64,000 nucleotides of DNA, taken from assembly GCA_016706225.1 (NCBI GenBank), contig JADJKB010000023.1, positions 31,023 to 95,022 on the forward strand. Reading direction: 5' to 3'. The stretch is from Myxococcales bacterium. Its GTDB lineage: Bacteria; Myxococcota_A; Polyangia; Polyangiales; Polyangiaceae. The translations under genes and the position numbers were made by a program. The notes under the pieces are model-generated. The model did not search any database, was not told the origin of the DNA, and saw nothing but the letters and a program-made list of their open reading frames with translations. Of this stretch, positions 10,555-20,483 are shown one piece after another; position 1 is the first letter of the stretch, and every line of letters begins with the position of its first letter.

Positions 10555-10971
10555 ATGCCGTGGGTCGATGGACTGCTTGCGCTCGTGTGTTGGGGCTTCT
10601 GGGCGTTCTTTCCGAAGCTGGCGAGTAAACACTTGCCCGACGCCTACAGCGGCGTCCTGTTTCAGTACGTGGGTTCGATCGTGTGTCTGCTTGGTTACGG
10701 CGCCGCCCGTGGTTCGCTGGCTCCGAGTTATCACCCCAAGGGAGCACTCTTCGCCGTGCTCGGTGGCGTCGCCGCCACGGCCGGCATGGCGTTCTACTAC
10801 CGCGCGGCCGAGCGCTCGGCGGTGAGTGTCGTGGCCGCCACGACGGCCCTCTACCCGATTGTCTCGATCGCGCTCGCGATGATGTTGCTCGGCGAACGTC
10901 TGTCGCCGCGCCAGTGGGCGGGCGCGGCGCTGGCGCTGGTTGCGGTGGCTTTGCTGGTGCCGACGGCCTGA
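10555..10971 (+). CDS. Single-domain EamA/DMT-family membrane protein
   Basis: A 138-residue, strongly hydrophobic protein with about four to five transmembrane helices, equal to one EamA repeat. It ends with the typical TTALYPIVSIALAMMLLGE, SPRQWAGAALALVAVALL. Full transporters of this superfamily carry two such repeats; half-size versions are known and probably work as dimers. Substrate unknown. ATG 10555 is preceded by a poor ribosome site. Confidence 0.75.
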   Translation: MPWVDGLLALVCWGFWAFFPKLASKHLPDAYSGVLFQYVGSIVCLLGYGAARGSLAPSYHPKGALFAVLGGVAATAGMAFYYRAAERSAVSVVAATTALYPIVSIALAMMLLGERLSPRQWAGAALALVAVALLVPTA

Positions 10972-11128
10972 GTTGACGCGGAAAACCCGCCTTTCCCCAC
11001 ATCGGCGCCGCGAATTGGTTCAACCAGTTGTGTAGCGGACTTCGCGCTGTTCGCTACGCACCAACCCGCTAACAGCGCGGATCTGCACGCGCTCGCCGCT
11101 GGCACGTTGCTGGCTACGAGGGAGCAGT

Positions 11129-11545
11129 GTGACTGCTTCGAACCTGTTCAAGGCCGCGTGGGTGGTGGTGCGGAGCGCAGGCGTTGGCCTGTGCGCGACC
11201 GCGACGGATCTGATTGCGCTCGCGGTGCTCGTCAGCGGCTTCGGCCTGTCACCCCGCATCGCCAGTGTGCCCGCGCTCGCTTTGGGCATCGCGATCCAGT
11301 TCGTGGGCAACAAGTGGTTCGCATTCGCCGACCGCTCACCCAACTGGGTGCGTCAAGGCGCGCAGTTTCTGGGTGTCGAGTCCCTCGGCTTCGTCGCGAA
11401 CCTCGTGCTCTTCGACCTCGCGCTGACCCACACCCATCTCCCTTACCTCCCGCTCCGACTCGTCACCACCAACCTCGTCTACTTCGCGCTGTGTCTTCCC
11501 TTGTGGTCGCTGATCTTCCGCCCCGCACCCCAGGAGTCGTCATGA
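11129..11545 (+). CDS. GtrA-like membrane protein
   Basis: A 138-residue protein with four predicted transmembrane helices. The family signature is visible in FVGNKWFAF after helix two and in the final helix NLVYFALCLPLWSLIF. GtrA-like proteins help move lipid-linked sugars across the inner membrane. The start is GTG 11129. The stop overlaps the ATG of the following glycosyltransferase (ATGA), so the two are probably co-translated and act on the same glycolipid. Confidence 0.8.
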   Translation: MTASNLFKAAWVVVRSAGVGLCATATDLIALAVLVSGFGLSPRIASVPALALGIAIQFVGNKWFAFADRSPNWVRQGAQFLGVESLGFVANLVLFDLALTHTHLPYLPLRLVTTNLVYFALCLPLWSLIFRPAPQESS

Positions 11546-12756
11546 ACACCATCGCCTTTGCTGTGACCGGTCTGTGTACGACGTGGACGTTGCTCGGCAC
11601 CCTCGCCGTGATCAAGGCGACGCGCGGTCAGCCACTGCCCGAAGGCGCGCGCGCCGAGAACGATGACCCGCTGGCCACGCACCCCTCCGAAGGGCGCGCG
11701 GTCGTCGAGCGCGCCGGACGCGCTCTCGACCTGCCGCCCGTCACGATCTTGAAACCGCTGTGCGGCAAGGACGCCGGCCTCGCGGAGAACCTCGCCAGCT
11801 TCTTCCGGCAAGATCACCCGAACTTCGAGCTGGTGTTCGGAGTACAGCGCCACGACGACCCGGCCATCGGCGTGGTCAACGAGCTCGCGGAGCGCTACCC
11901 GGAGGTGTCGGTGAAGTTGGTCGTGCACCCGGGCGGGACCGCCATCAATCCCAAGGTGGACAACCTGCTCGGCATGTTGCCGCACGCCGCCCACGACCTG
12001 GTGCTGATCAGCGACAGCAACGTGCGCGCGCCGGCGCACTACGTGTCCGAGATGGTCGAGACCTTGCTCGCCGACCCCAAGAACGGGCTGGTCACCAACC
12101 TGTTCGCCGGCACCGGCGAGGACAGCCTCGGCTCGGCGCTCGAGAACGTGCAGCTGAACGGTTTCTGCGCGGCGGGCTCCGCGCTGCCGACGTTGCTCGG
12201 GGACGCGCTGATCGTCGGCAAGAGCATGCTGTTCTCTCAGCGAGTGTTCGAAGAGCTCGGCGGGTTCCGCCGCGTCGCGGACGTGCTCGCCGAGGACTAC
12301 GTCATGGGCAAACTGTTCCAACACGGTGGCTACCGCGTGCGCATCGCCCCGACGGTGCTCGACAACGTGACCCGGGGTATGACACTCCGAGGTTTCGTAC
12401 AGCGCCAGCAGCGCTGGGCCATGTTGCGCTCGCGACTGCGACCGGCCGCCCAGATCATGGAGCCGCTGACCAGCCCGCTCGCGGTGCTGCCCTTGGCCTG
12501 GTGGTTGATGGGCCCAGCGGCGGCGATCACCTGGACCCTGGCGCTGCTCGCGCTGCGCGACGTCGGCGGCTGGGTCGCCCTGCGCGGTTTCCGCAACGCA
12601 TGGCTCCCCGCGCTGCTCTCACCGCTGCGCGAGCTCTTCATGCTGTTCGTGTGGGCGCGCGCTCCGCTCAAGCGGCACGTGACGTGGCGCGGGCACAAGG
12701 TGCGATTGGGCGCGGGCACGCTGGTGTTCGTCCCCCGAGAGGCGCGCGCACGCTGA
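11542..12756 (+). CDS. Family 2/21 glycosyltransferase (ceramide glucosyltransferase/HpnI-like)
   Basis: A 404-residue membrane glycosyltransferase. Seen: an N-terminal helix, PPVTILKPLCGKD, the D2 motif SDSN (Asp158), the D3 motif EDY (251-253), the processive-type QRQQRW (287-292), then two to three C-terminal hydrophobic segments. This order matches bacterial ceramide glucosyltransferase-like proteins (GT21, including hopanoid enzyme HpnI). Inferred role: transfer of a sugar from a nucleotide donor to a membrane lipid, with the upstream GtrA-like protein in flipping. The acceptor (sphingolipid, hopanoid or other) is not decided by sequence. Confidence 0.78.
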   Translation: MNTIAFAVTGLCTTWTLLGTLAVIKATRGQPLPEGARAENDDPLATHPSEGRAVVERAGRALDLPPVTILKPLCGKDAGLAENLASFFRQDHPNFELVFGVQRHDDPAIGVVNELAERYPEVSVKLVVHPGGTAINPKVDNLLGMLPHAAHDLVLISDSNVRAPAHYVSEMVETLLADPKNGLVTNLFAGTGEDSLGSALENVQLNGFCAAGSALPTLLGDALIVGKSMLFSQRVFEELGGFRRVADVLAEDYVMGKLFQHGGYRVRIAPTVLDNVTRGMTLRGFVQRQQRWAMLRSRLRPAAQIMEPLTSPLAVLPLAWWLMGPAAAITWTLALLALRDVGGWVALRGFRNAWLPALLSPLRELFMLFVWARAPLKRHVTWRGHKVRLGAGTLVFVPREARAR

Positions 12757-12868
12757 CTGCGTGGAGAGTGCGCGTGCAGATCGCGCGCGGAGTGAGGACG
12801 GGCGCGCCACAAAGCGTCTCACCCGGGTTGTTCATGAGCCCACGCTGGCGTTAGGCTCCGCTCCCTCC

Positions 12869-14833
12869 ATGCAGCGCGCATCGGACGAACTGTCATCACG
12901 CGGGCGAGGCACGCTCGCGCCCGCGACTGCGCAGCTCGCTGCGTGGCTCCTGGTTGGCAGTGTCACCGCCGTTTGTATGCAACTGGTCCTCGGCAACGCT
13001 CCCGAGGGTTGGCGCGTGCGAGCCCACCACCAACTACTGAACCTGGGGCAGCACTTCGCCCTCGGCGCCACGGCGCTGATCGCGGTCGCGACCTGGCAAC
13101 GAGTGGGCATCAAGCGGCGCCTCGCCGTGGTGCTCGCCTCGTTTGTCTTCTGGTCCTTGCTCGGCGCCTGGGTCTTGCCGGAAGATCTGGCCGTTTTCGC
13201 CTCGAAGCTCGCCGAGCGGGTGCCAACCGCGCTGGTCATGGGCGCGCTCATCGGCAGTGTCGCGCTGGGTCTTGCACTCGTACCGCTGACCTTCGGCCGG
13301 GGCCCGCGCTGGTTGAGGCTCGTATTGGGTGTCGTGTTCGCCCTGAGCTTGGGCATCGGCAACAACCTGATCCTGCGCGGTGACTACCCGGGGGTTCATC
13401 TCGTGATGGCCGTGGCCGAGGCGCTGTGTTTCGGCCTGGCCCTCAGCGAGGGCAACGACATGCCAGGTCGCGGGGTCCTGATCGGCGTCGCAGCCACGCT
13501 GCCCGTCGCGCTCTGGTCCCTCGTCGCGAGCCCGCCGAATGCCGTCGCGCTCGACATCACCCGCTCCTCGGGCAGCATCGTCGCCCCGTGGTTGTCGCGC
13601 CTGCGACGCCCGCCGCTGCGCAACTGGACGCCCTCCACCGATCCGTGGCTCCGCTCACGCCGCGCTGCAGCCGACGTCGCGCCAAGCAAGCCGACCGCAC
13701 TGCCGAAGAACGGCATCGTGCTGGTCTTGACCGCGGACTGTGTGCGCGCCGACGTGGTGTCGAAACCGGGGAATCTTGCGCGCTTCCCCGCCCTCAGCCG
13801 GCTTCAACGTGAAGGCATCACTTTCACGCAGGCTCGAACCACCGCCCCGGCCACCACGCAGGCCATCACGTCGATCTTCACCAGCACGTTCTACTCCCAG
13901 CTTCAGTGGGCGAACCTCCCGGGCAAGGGTGCCGAGTATTACTACCCGCACCTCGACAAGACTCCTCGACTCGGGGAGCTCTTGAGCCAGGCCCAGGTGC
14001 ACACCGCAAGTGTGCAGGGGCTGCCCGGCATCAGTGCGCGCACGGGGCTCGTGCGTGGCATCCAGACCGAGCGCATCCTGCCGCCCGCGGGCGGACGCTT
14101 CGCCGGCTCGGAGCTGCAGCTTCCGGTCATCTTGGAGGTCCTCGAGGCACAGCGTGCGGGCCCGCTGTTCTTGTATGCCCACTTCGATGACCCACACGCG
14201 CCCTATGATCGCGCGGGCAACGAAGGCTCGGCCTTCGAGCGCTACCTGCGCGAGGTCGGGCTGGTGGACACGGCGCTCGGCGCGATCCTGACGAAGGTCG
14301 ACGAGCTGGGCATCGCGGACCGCACCGCCGTCCTGTTCTCGGCCGATCACGGCGAGGCGTTCGGCGAACATGGCGCCAAGCTCCACGCCACCTCGCTCTA
14401 CGACGAGCTCTTGCGAGTCCCGCTCTTGGTGCGGCTCCCGGGTTTCAGCCCGCGCGTCATCGACGAGCCCGTGTCGCTGGTCGATATCGAGCCGAGCATC
14501 CTCGACCTGTTCGGGCTGCCGACACCAGGCCTCGCCATGGGACAGAGCCTGGTTCCGTTGATGCGCGACGGCGGACCCCCGCTCGAACGCCCGCTCGCCT
14601 TCGAGTCGGGTCGGGCGATCCGCGCCGTCTTGTTCCGCGACCGGATGAAGCTGATTCAAAACCTGCGCGCCGGCACCGTCGAACTGTTCGACCTCTCGGT
14701 CGATCCGGAGGAGCTGCACAACCTGGCCGACCGGAGCCCAAGAACCACCGACGAGCGCCTGCGCCGCACGGAACAACTGTTCGCCGCCCACCGCTTCGAG
14801 GCCCCGGGCTACGAGCTGCCGTTCGCTCGCTGA
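12869..14833 (+). CDS. Membrane-anchored sulfatase-like hydrolase/transferase
   Basis: A 654-residue protein with about six hydrophobic helices in the first 230 residues and a sulfatase-fold catalytic domain in the rest. Metal-site motifs are LTADCVRAD (Asp290) and SADHGEAFGEHG (Asp493, His494). The nucleophile region is TTAPATTQAITS, with no Cys-X-Pro-X-Arg. A formylglycine-type sulfatase is therefore unlikely and a Thr nucleophile, as in phosphoethanolamine/glycerol-phosphate transferases, is more plausible. ATG 12869 is preferred over upstream in-frame starts because the hydrophobic region begins soon after it. Target unknown; likely a cell-envelope polymer or lipid. Confidence 0.7.
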   Translation: MQRASDELSSRGRGTLAPATAQLAAWLLVGSVTAVCMQLVLGNAPEGWRVRAHHQLLNLGQHFALGATALIAVATWQRVGIKRRLAVVLASFVFWSLLGAWVLPEDLAVFASKLAERVPTALVMGALIGSVALGLALVPLTFGRGPRWLRLVLGVVFALSLGIGNNLILRGDYPGVHLVMAVAEALCFGLALSEGNDMPGRGVLIGVAATLPVALWSLVASPPNAVALDITRSSGSIVAPWLSRLRRPPLRNWTPSTDPWLRSRRAAADVAPSKPTALPKNGIVLVLTADCVRADVVSKPGNLARFPALSRLQREGITFTQARTTAPATTQAITSIFTSTFYSQLQWANLPGKGAEYYYPHLDKTPRLGELLSQAQVHTASVQGLPGISARTGLVRGIQTERILPPAGGRFAGSELQLPVILEVLEAQRAGPLFLYAHFDDPHAPYDRAGNEGSAFERYLREVGLVDTALGAILTKVDELGIADRTAVLFSADHGEAFGEHGAKLHATSLYDELLRVPLLVRLPGFSPRVIDEPVSLVDIEPSILDLFGLPTPGLAMGQSLVPLMRDGGPPLERPLAFESGRAIRAVLFRDRMKLIQNLRAGTVELFDLSVDPEELHNLADRSPRTTDERLRRTEQLFAAHRFEAPGYELPFAR

Positions 14834-14929
14834 GCCGGCGGCTGTGCGAAAACGCGGCACCCGGGCCATGGGTCTGCGCGGGCCCTGGACCTTTGATCGC
14901 CGCGCATCGACCGTGTAGCTTTCAACGCC

Positions 14930-15466
14930 ATGAAGATCGAGACCGTCACCATCACGCGCCTCCGAGATGCTCTCCTGGCCAGCGGACGCCGGCCGACGAT
15001 GGTTCTCTCCCCCGCCTACGAGACCCTCACGCGCGAGGGGCTCTTGAGTCAGGAGGAGACGATGACCTTGTCGCGCATCGATCCACTGGCCGAGACCATG
15101 TTCTTGATGATGAGCGCCGACGGCAAGATCGAGGAAAGCGAGCGCGACGTCGTGCGCGGTGCCATTCGCGGCCTGAGCGACAACATCCTGCGCAGTGGCA
15201 CCATCAACGTGATGCTCGAGAACTACCAGAAGCGGCTGGAAGAACAGGGACGCGACCAGCGGCTGCACGAGATCGCGGAGGAGATTTCGGCAGAGCCGAG
15301 CGAAGCCGAAGGTGCGTTTGCACTCGCAGCAGCCGTCGCGTTGGCGGACGAAGAGATCGCGGACGAAGAGAACGATTTGATCAATCAGCTCGCGGACTGG
15401 TTCGGAATTTCCGAGGAGCGCGCGGGCCAGATCCTGGATCAACTCGAAGAGGACAACCCAGACTGA
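14930..15466 (+). CDS. TerB-like acidic helical protein
   Basis: A 178-residue soluble protein. The pattern DPLAETMFLMMSADGKIEESERDVVRG and the later AAAVALADEEIADEENDLINQLADWFGIS is the duplicated acidic-helix signature of the TerB/DjlA N-terminal fold. The family is linked to tellurite resistance and stress-signalling complexes, but many members are of unknown role. The last 28 bases overlap the 3' end of the convergent membrane protein gene. Confidence 0.65.
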   Translation: MKIETVTITRLRDALLASGRRPTMVLSPAYETLTREGLLSQEETMTLSRIDPLAETMFLMMSADGKIEESERDVVRGAIRGLSDNILRSGTINVMLENYQKRLEEQGRDQRLHEIAEEISAEPSEAEGAFALAAAVALADEEIADEENDLINQLADWFGISEERAGQILDQLEEDNPD

Positions 15467-17904
15467 GCGGGTTTGGTCGAGTTGCTCGGCAGCACACGCG
15501 CGAGGCCCGCTGCCAGGAGCCAGAGCAGGGCGAACGGAAGGTCGCCGAGGACTCGCAGCCCGGTCCAGAAGCTCGCGCCCGCGACCAGGAACATGCTCGC
15601 GAGGACCACGGTGCGCCCGAGGAACGCCAGGAACGCAACCTCGAGCACCACCCCGGAGAGCGGCGCGCCAAGCTGGGACGCAAACGCGCCGAGCACCAGC
15701 CACAGGCCGAGCGCGTACTTCGAGATCAGCGCACTGCCCACGATCCAGGCGGGCACGTGGGGATCACCGAACCCTGCCACTCCCCAGTCCATGGCGCCGA
15801 AATCGATGGCTCCCTGGATGCCGATGCGCTGCACGAACGTGAGGCCGAAGACAAAGCAGGCGATCAGCGCCAGCTGTCCGGGTTCGAGCGCGGACTCGAC
15901 CTTGCCTGCCAAGGCGCGATGGCGCGCCAACGCCGCACCCACTCCGTCCGCCAGGAGCAGCGACGCCCCCAATGTCAGAAGCTCGATGTCGCGTGATACC
16001 CAAGCGTAGGTCGCGAGCGCCGCGAGCAGCGCCGGAAGGCGCTCCCGTCGCAGCACGAACACGACTGCCAGCGCGGCGTAACCGACCAGCAAGAGTCTCC
16101 CGGGCAACGGCGGTACAAAACGTCTCAGCACGAGCGCGCTGAGCGCGAGCACACCGAAGCCGAGCGCCAACAGCAGCCGGCGGCGATGCTCGGAGCGCAC
16201 GGCGAGCACGAACACGCTCACACCGATCACGACGATGCCCGCCGCCAACGTCAGCCGGGGATCGTGGCGAAACCAGGCGGGGAAGAGCTCGCTCGTGCGA
16301 GTGCCGGGAAAAAAGAGCACGAACAGGCAGAGCGCGAGCAAGACGAGGTGCGCCGGGGGAAGAACCCGCGCCGCAGCCCGGAGTGTGCCGCGCGCCGAGT
16401 CGAGACCACCGACGAACACGATGAGCACACTCGCCACCGCCACCGCCACGTAGGCTTCGGGTTGTGCGTTGGTCGTGTAAGTCGCGATCAGAAATCCGGG
16501 TAGTACACAGAGCACCAGCCACGGCGAGCGAGCTGCGAGCGTCGCCACACGACCGGGGACGACGAGCGCCAGGAGCGCGGGAGTGTTGCCCAGGAAGAAG
16601 AGCAGGGCGCGTGCGGCGGTCGGGGTCGAGCCCGGTAGGCGTTCGACGCCCCAGGTCAAGAGAACGCCGAGCACGGCCACCAGAGCGAGCGCCGCGATTT
16701 CAAGTGGCCTGCGACCCACCGCGCTGAGCGCGATGAACACGCCGAGCAGCCAGCTCGCCAGGACGAGCCAAGGCACGGCAGGAGAACCGAGACCGCCGCT
16801 GTTGTCGAAGGCGCGATCGACGGCTCGGACCTCGGCACGGGCCGTCGTGATGGGGGTCGGCCCATCCACACAACTCACCCGTTCCGCGGACGAACCCAGG
16901 GCCGCTGCCGCAGCAAATTGCTGCGCGCGAGCCGCGTCGGCGCAGGCAAGCTGCGCCCGCGCGGCCTCGGACAGATCGAGCATTTCCACCAGCACGTGCC
17001 CCCGGGAGTGTTTGGGTGTCGGCAGACCCAGGAGCGCCGCGAAGGTCCCGGCGAGATCCGCCTGGTCGATGGCACCACTCGCACGAAAACCCCGCGCAAT
17101 GCCCGGGCCGCGAGCGAACAGCGCGGTCCGGCGCTGGATCGGCACGTCCGCCCCGTGGGTACCGCTGTCTGCCGCGCCGTGATCGCCCGCCACGACGACC
17201 GTCCAATCGGGCGAAAGCTCGTCCAGAAACTGGAACAAGTCGCGGTCGAAACCGCGAATGTGCTCGGTGAAGCGCGAGCTCGGAACCGTGTACGCGTGCG
17301 CCTGGTGATCGGGTGTCACGAAGTGGACCACGAGCACGTCGGGGTTCTTCGCGCGAAGCTCCCGCGCATCTCGAAAGGTGATCGGATTGAAGTCGACGTC
17401 GATGGCAACACCCTCCGGGTCGAGCCGCCGCTCGCTGAAGGCTGCGCCGTACATCTCGACCCAGGCGGGATCCCCCACACTCATCAGCGTGAGACCCGCT
17501 TGCCGCGCGGAGATCAACCACGAGTCGAAGGGCGGCGGCTCGGGGTTCACGTTGCGCACGACCTGCTCGAAGCTGCCGCGTTGACCGGTGCCAATCGTCA
17601 GAATGGCGCTGGTGGTCATCGACACCCGCCCGGCCATCAGCTCGCCGCCCGCTTCTTCGCGCAGGGCGCGTGCCGTGCCGGGCATGCGCTCTGGATCGGT
17701 GGCGACGTCGTAGCGCAGACCGTCGACGACCACGAAGAGCAGGTGCCGGGTCAGGCGTTTCGCCGGCGCCATGGCGGTCTCGAAGGGCGGTGGCGTGCGG
17801 GCCGGGATCACCACGCGGAGCACGGCGAACAGCACCAGCCCCACCAGGAGCGCGCTGAGCCCGAGGGCCAGAATCGATCGGCCGCGGTCGAGACGGGAGG
17901 TCAT
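15439..17904 (-). CDS. Large membrane phosphatase-superfamily protein resembling GPI ethanolamine-phosphate transferase (copy B)
   Basis: An 821-residue protein with one N-terminal signal-anchor helix, an alkaline-phosphatase-superfamily domain and 12 or more transmembrane helices. Catalytic features: VVVDGLRYD (Asp61), candidate nucleophile Thr in SMTTSAILTIGTG (residues 96-108), and AGDHGAADSGTHG. The architecture matches eukaryotic PIG-N/PIG-O-type GPI ethanolamine-phosphate transferases. It lies 6 bases downstream of its paralogue (17911-20391), so the two form an operon. Inferred role: addition or removal of a phosphoalcohol on an extracytoplasmic glycolipid. The alternative is a phosphodiesterase/phosphatase with a membrane anchor. 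Confidence 0.65.
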   Translation of the reverse strand: MTSRLDRGRSILALGLSALLVGLVLFAVLRVVIPARTPPPFETAMAPAKRLTRHLLFVVVDGLRYDVATDPERMPGTARALREEAGGELMAGRVSMTTSAILTIGTGQRGSFEQVVRNVNPEPPPFDSWLISARQAGLTLMSVGDPAWVEMYGAAFSERRLDPEGVAIDVDFNPITFRDARELRAKNPDVLVVHFVTPDHQAHAYTVPSSRFTEHIRGFDRDLFQFLDELSPDWTVVVAGDHGAADSGTHGADVPIQRRTALFARGPGIARGFRASGAIDQADLAGTFAALLGLPTPKHSRGHVLVEMLDLSEAARAQLACADAARAQQFAAAAALGSSAERVSCVDGPTPITTARAEVRAVDRAFDNSGGLGSPAVPWLVLASWLLGVFIALSAVGRRPLEIAALALVAVLGVLLTWGVERLPGSTPTAARALLFFLGNTPALLALVVPGRVATLAARSPWLVLCVLPGFLIATYTTNAQPEAYVAVAVASVLIVFVGGLDSARGTLRAAARVLPPAHLVLLALCLFVLFFPGTRTSELFPAWFRHDPRLTLAAGIVVIGVSVFVLAVRSEHRRRLLLALGFGVLALSALVLRRFVPPLPGRLLLVGYAALAVVFVLRRERLPALLAALATYAWVSRDIELLTLGASLLLADGVGAALARHRALAGKVESALEPGQLALIACFVFGLTFVQRIGIQGAIDFGAMDWGVAGFGDPHVPAWIVGSALISKYALGLWLVLGAFASQLGAPLSGVVLEVAFLAFLGRTVVLASMFLVAGASFWTGLRVLGDLPFALLWLLAAGLARVLPSNSTKPAQSGLSSSS

Positions 17905-17910
17905 GAACGC

Positions 17911-20391
17911 TCAGCCCTCGGCGCTCGGAGCTGAGCCGAGAAGAGCCTCACGTCGCCCGCCGAGCGCAAGCACCGCCACGAGCGCGAGCAGGCACATCAC
18001 CACTACCGATCCCAGCTCACCCAGCATGCGGAAGCGCGACCAGAAACTCACCGGCGGAGCGTACAGAATTGCAGCCATCGTCGCGAGTCGAAGCACGCTG
18101 GCCGCCGACAGCAGCTGCAGCGACGATCTCACGACGGCAAAGGGCAGCCAGCGCAGGAACGCGCCAGCGACCAGGCTGAGGGCAATGACGTATTTTGCGA
18201 TCAGTGCCAGCATGATTCGAGACGGTGGCACCGCGATGCTGTCGAAGGTGCCCGCTCCGAAGTCGAGCGTGCCGAAATCGAGGCCACGCTGCAGACCGAC
18301 GCGGGTGGCAAACGCCATGGCAAACACGGCGCAGGTGGAGAGTACGATGCTCCAAGCGAGGGGCGGACCGCCGGTTGTTCGGCGCATGCTGCGCCCGGCG
18401 AGAAATCCGATGCCCTCGGCCGCGAGTCCGAGGGCCGCCACCGCGGGCAGCTCGACCGCCCGCGACACCAGCCCGTAGCCCGCGAGAAAACACAGACGCG
18501 CTAGCAACGTGCGACCACGCGCCGCAGACGCGAGCCCAGCCAGCGGCAGAGCCACGAGCAGGCCGAGCCCCAGCGTCGCGGGCAGGTGGGATCTCGATGA
18601 GAACGCAGCGATGACCAGCGGGATACCAACCGCGAGCTCGAGCCCGAGCTCTCGCGCGGCCCGCGTGGCTCGCTCGAGTGAAATCGCGACGAGGACCCAC
18701 AACACAGCCAGGGCTGCACCCACCGCGAGCTCCCGCGGCGAGAGCCACGAGCCGATTGGATCTTCTCTCACCGCTCCCAGCCGCAACGCAACACCGACGC
18801 CAATCGCCGCCGCGGCGACCGAGATCCCCACGCTCACGTCTCGCTCGAAGACGGCGCGGGAAGCGCGAACGACTCCCACCAAACACACCGCGAGCACGAC
18901 GCCGGACTGAACCTGGGTGTTGGTCGGAAACGACGCGATGAAGAACCCGGGCACCAGCGCGAGCGCAAAGAAAGGCCAGCTTCGATACAAACGCTCGGCG
19001 GTGCGGGGTGAGAGCGCAACCGCTGCGAACAGCAGCGTGGAGAGCCAGGTCACGATCGCGCGCGAGTCGTTCCAAGGTGGCAACGTGCGATCGACCTGGG
19101 TCGTGAGGGCCAGGCAGAGCGCGGCGCTGCCCGTCAGCGCGAACCCGGCTCGATATGTGGCGCCTCTCTGTGAGAGGCCCAACAAACGCGGCGCGAGCAG
19201 ACCAAAGACCAGCAGCACCGCCAGCGCCTCGAACAGACCCGACACGCCGCGATTGGCGGCGCGGAGCGCGAGCAGCTCGTCCCAGACGCGCGACAGCTCC
19301 CGCGCGGCCGAGACCCGCTCCGGCTCCGCGGCGTCAGCCTTGCAGGTGGCGAACAATTCGGGGTGCTCCGCCTCGAGCGACGGCTCCCCCGCAGCCCGCG
19401 ACAAAAGGGCGAGCCGCGAGACTTCCCCACACGCGAGTTTACCCGCGTCACCCACAGGCAAATCGAGGAGCCCGAGGGCGGGGCTTCCAACCCCATGCGC
19501 CGGGCTTGCCACACCGAGCAATGCGGCGAACGTGGACGCCAGATCGACCTGATCGAGCTTCAGTTTTTGTCCGGGTTTGATGCCGGGCCCGTAAGCGAAG
19601 AACGGCGTGCGACGCTCGAGATCCGAGTCCACACCGTGGTTGCCGTTCGACAATGCGCCGTGATCACTCAGCACCGCGACGGTCGTGTCTTTGGGCAGTG
19701 AAGCCAGAAAACGAGCCAGCCCTGCGTCGAGGCGCAGCAGGAATTGGCGAAAGGTCGGGGAGAACACCCCGAACGAGTGGCCTTGATGATCACTCGCGAA
19801 AAAGTGAATCACCGACAGGTTCGGTAGCTGACCCGAGCTGACCCAGCGCCCGGCGTCCGCCAGTAGCTCCGCGGAGTCGTCGATGTCGAGGGCCAGATCG
19901 CCCGGACTCAGGCGCTCTTGATCGAACTCACCGTAGGCCTGCCTCCAGACTGGATCACCAATCAAACCGACGCGCAGTCCCGCCGCCCGCGCGTTCGTGA
20001 AGAGGTCGTTGGCGGTCGTGCGCCGGGCGTGCACGTTGAGCACAATCTGGCTGAAGTCACCGCGCGTTCCGGTGCCCAGTGAGAGCACCGCTGCGCTGGT
20101 CATGGTGATGCGCCCCGCCCAGACCTCTGCGCTCGACTCCTCGCGCATGTAACGCGCGAGGTTCGGCGCCCGCTCCGGATCGGTGGCGAAGTCGTAGCGA
20201 AGCCCGTCGATCACCACCAGCACCAGCCTCTTCGTCAGCGGCTGGAGCACCGGCGATTGCGGCTTCACGGACGGATAGACCGCGCCCCGCGTCAGGTAGA
20301 GCAGCACGGGCACGAGCAAGAGCACGACGGCAACGAGCGCCAGCCAGGCCGCCGCCCGGGGCCGCAAGGGCGTTGCCGCGGTGTCGGCCAT
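17911..20391 (-). CDS. Large membrane phosphatase-superfamily protein resembling GPI ethanolamine-phosphate transferase (copy A)
   Basis: An 826-residue paralogue of the downstream gene, with matching blocks along its whole length. N-terminal signal anchor (residues 14-33), VVIDGLRYDFATDPER (Asp62), nucleophile region TMTSAAVLSLGTGTRG, LSDHGALSNGNHG, then a Cys-containing linker and about 12 transmembrane helices. The open frame continues upstream of ATG (complement of 20389-20391), but the extension is Arg/Pro-rich and unlike the family, so this ATG is chosen. Being first in the operon, it probably shares a promoter in 20392-20483 with the divergent gene. Substrate unknown. Confidence 0.65.
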   Translation of the reverse strand: MADTAATPLRPRAAAWLALVAVVLLLVPVLLYLTRGAVYPSVKPQSPVLQPLTKRLVLVVIDGLRYDFATDPERAPNLARYMREESSAEVWAGRITMTSAAVLSLGTGTRGDFSQIVLNVHARRTTANDLFTNARAAGLRVGLIGDPVWRQAYGEFDQERLSPGDLALDIDDSAELLADAGRWVSSGQLPNLSVIHFFASDHQGHSFGVFSPTFRQFLLRLDAGLARFLASLPKDTTVAVLSDHGALSNGNHGVDSDLERRTPFFAYGPGIKPGQKLKLDQVDLASTFAALLGVASPAHGVGSPALGLLDLPVGDAGKLACGEVSRLALLSRAAGEPSLEAEHPELFATCKADAAEPERVSAARELSRVWDELLALRAANRGVSGLFEALAVLLVFGLLAPRLLGLSQRGATYRAGFALTGSAALCLALTTQVDRTLPPWNDSRAIVTWLSTLLFAAVALSPRTAERLYRSWPFFALALVPGFFIASFPTNTQVQSGVVLAVCLVGVVRASRAVFERDVSVGISVAAAAIGVGVALRLGAVREDPIGSWLSPRELAVGAALAVLWVLVAISLERATRAARELGLELAVGIPLVIAAFSSRSHLPATLGLGLLVALPLAGLASAARGRTLLARLCFLAGYGLVSRAVELPAVAALGLAAEGIGFLAGRSMRRTTGGPPLAWSIVLSTCAVFAMAFATRVGLQRGLDFGTLDFGAGTFDSIAVPPSRIMLALIAKYVIALSLVAGAFLRWLPFAVVRSSLQLLSAASVLRLATMAAILYAPPVSFWSRFRMLGELGSVVVMCLLALVAVLALGGRREALLGSAPSAEG

Positions 20392-20483
20392 TGGGGCGGC
20401 AGAGTGTCGAGCGACCCGCCGCCTTGTCAAGCCGAGGGAAGTCGACGGTTGACAGGCTCGCCGACCCCGTCGACCTTCGCGCC

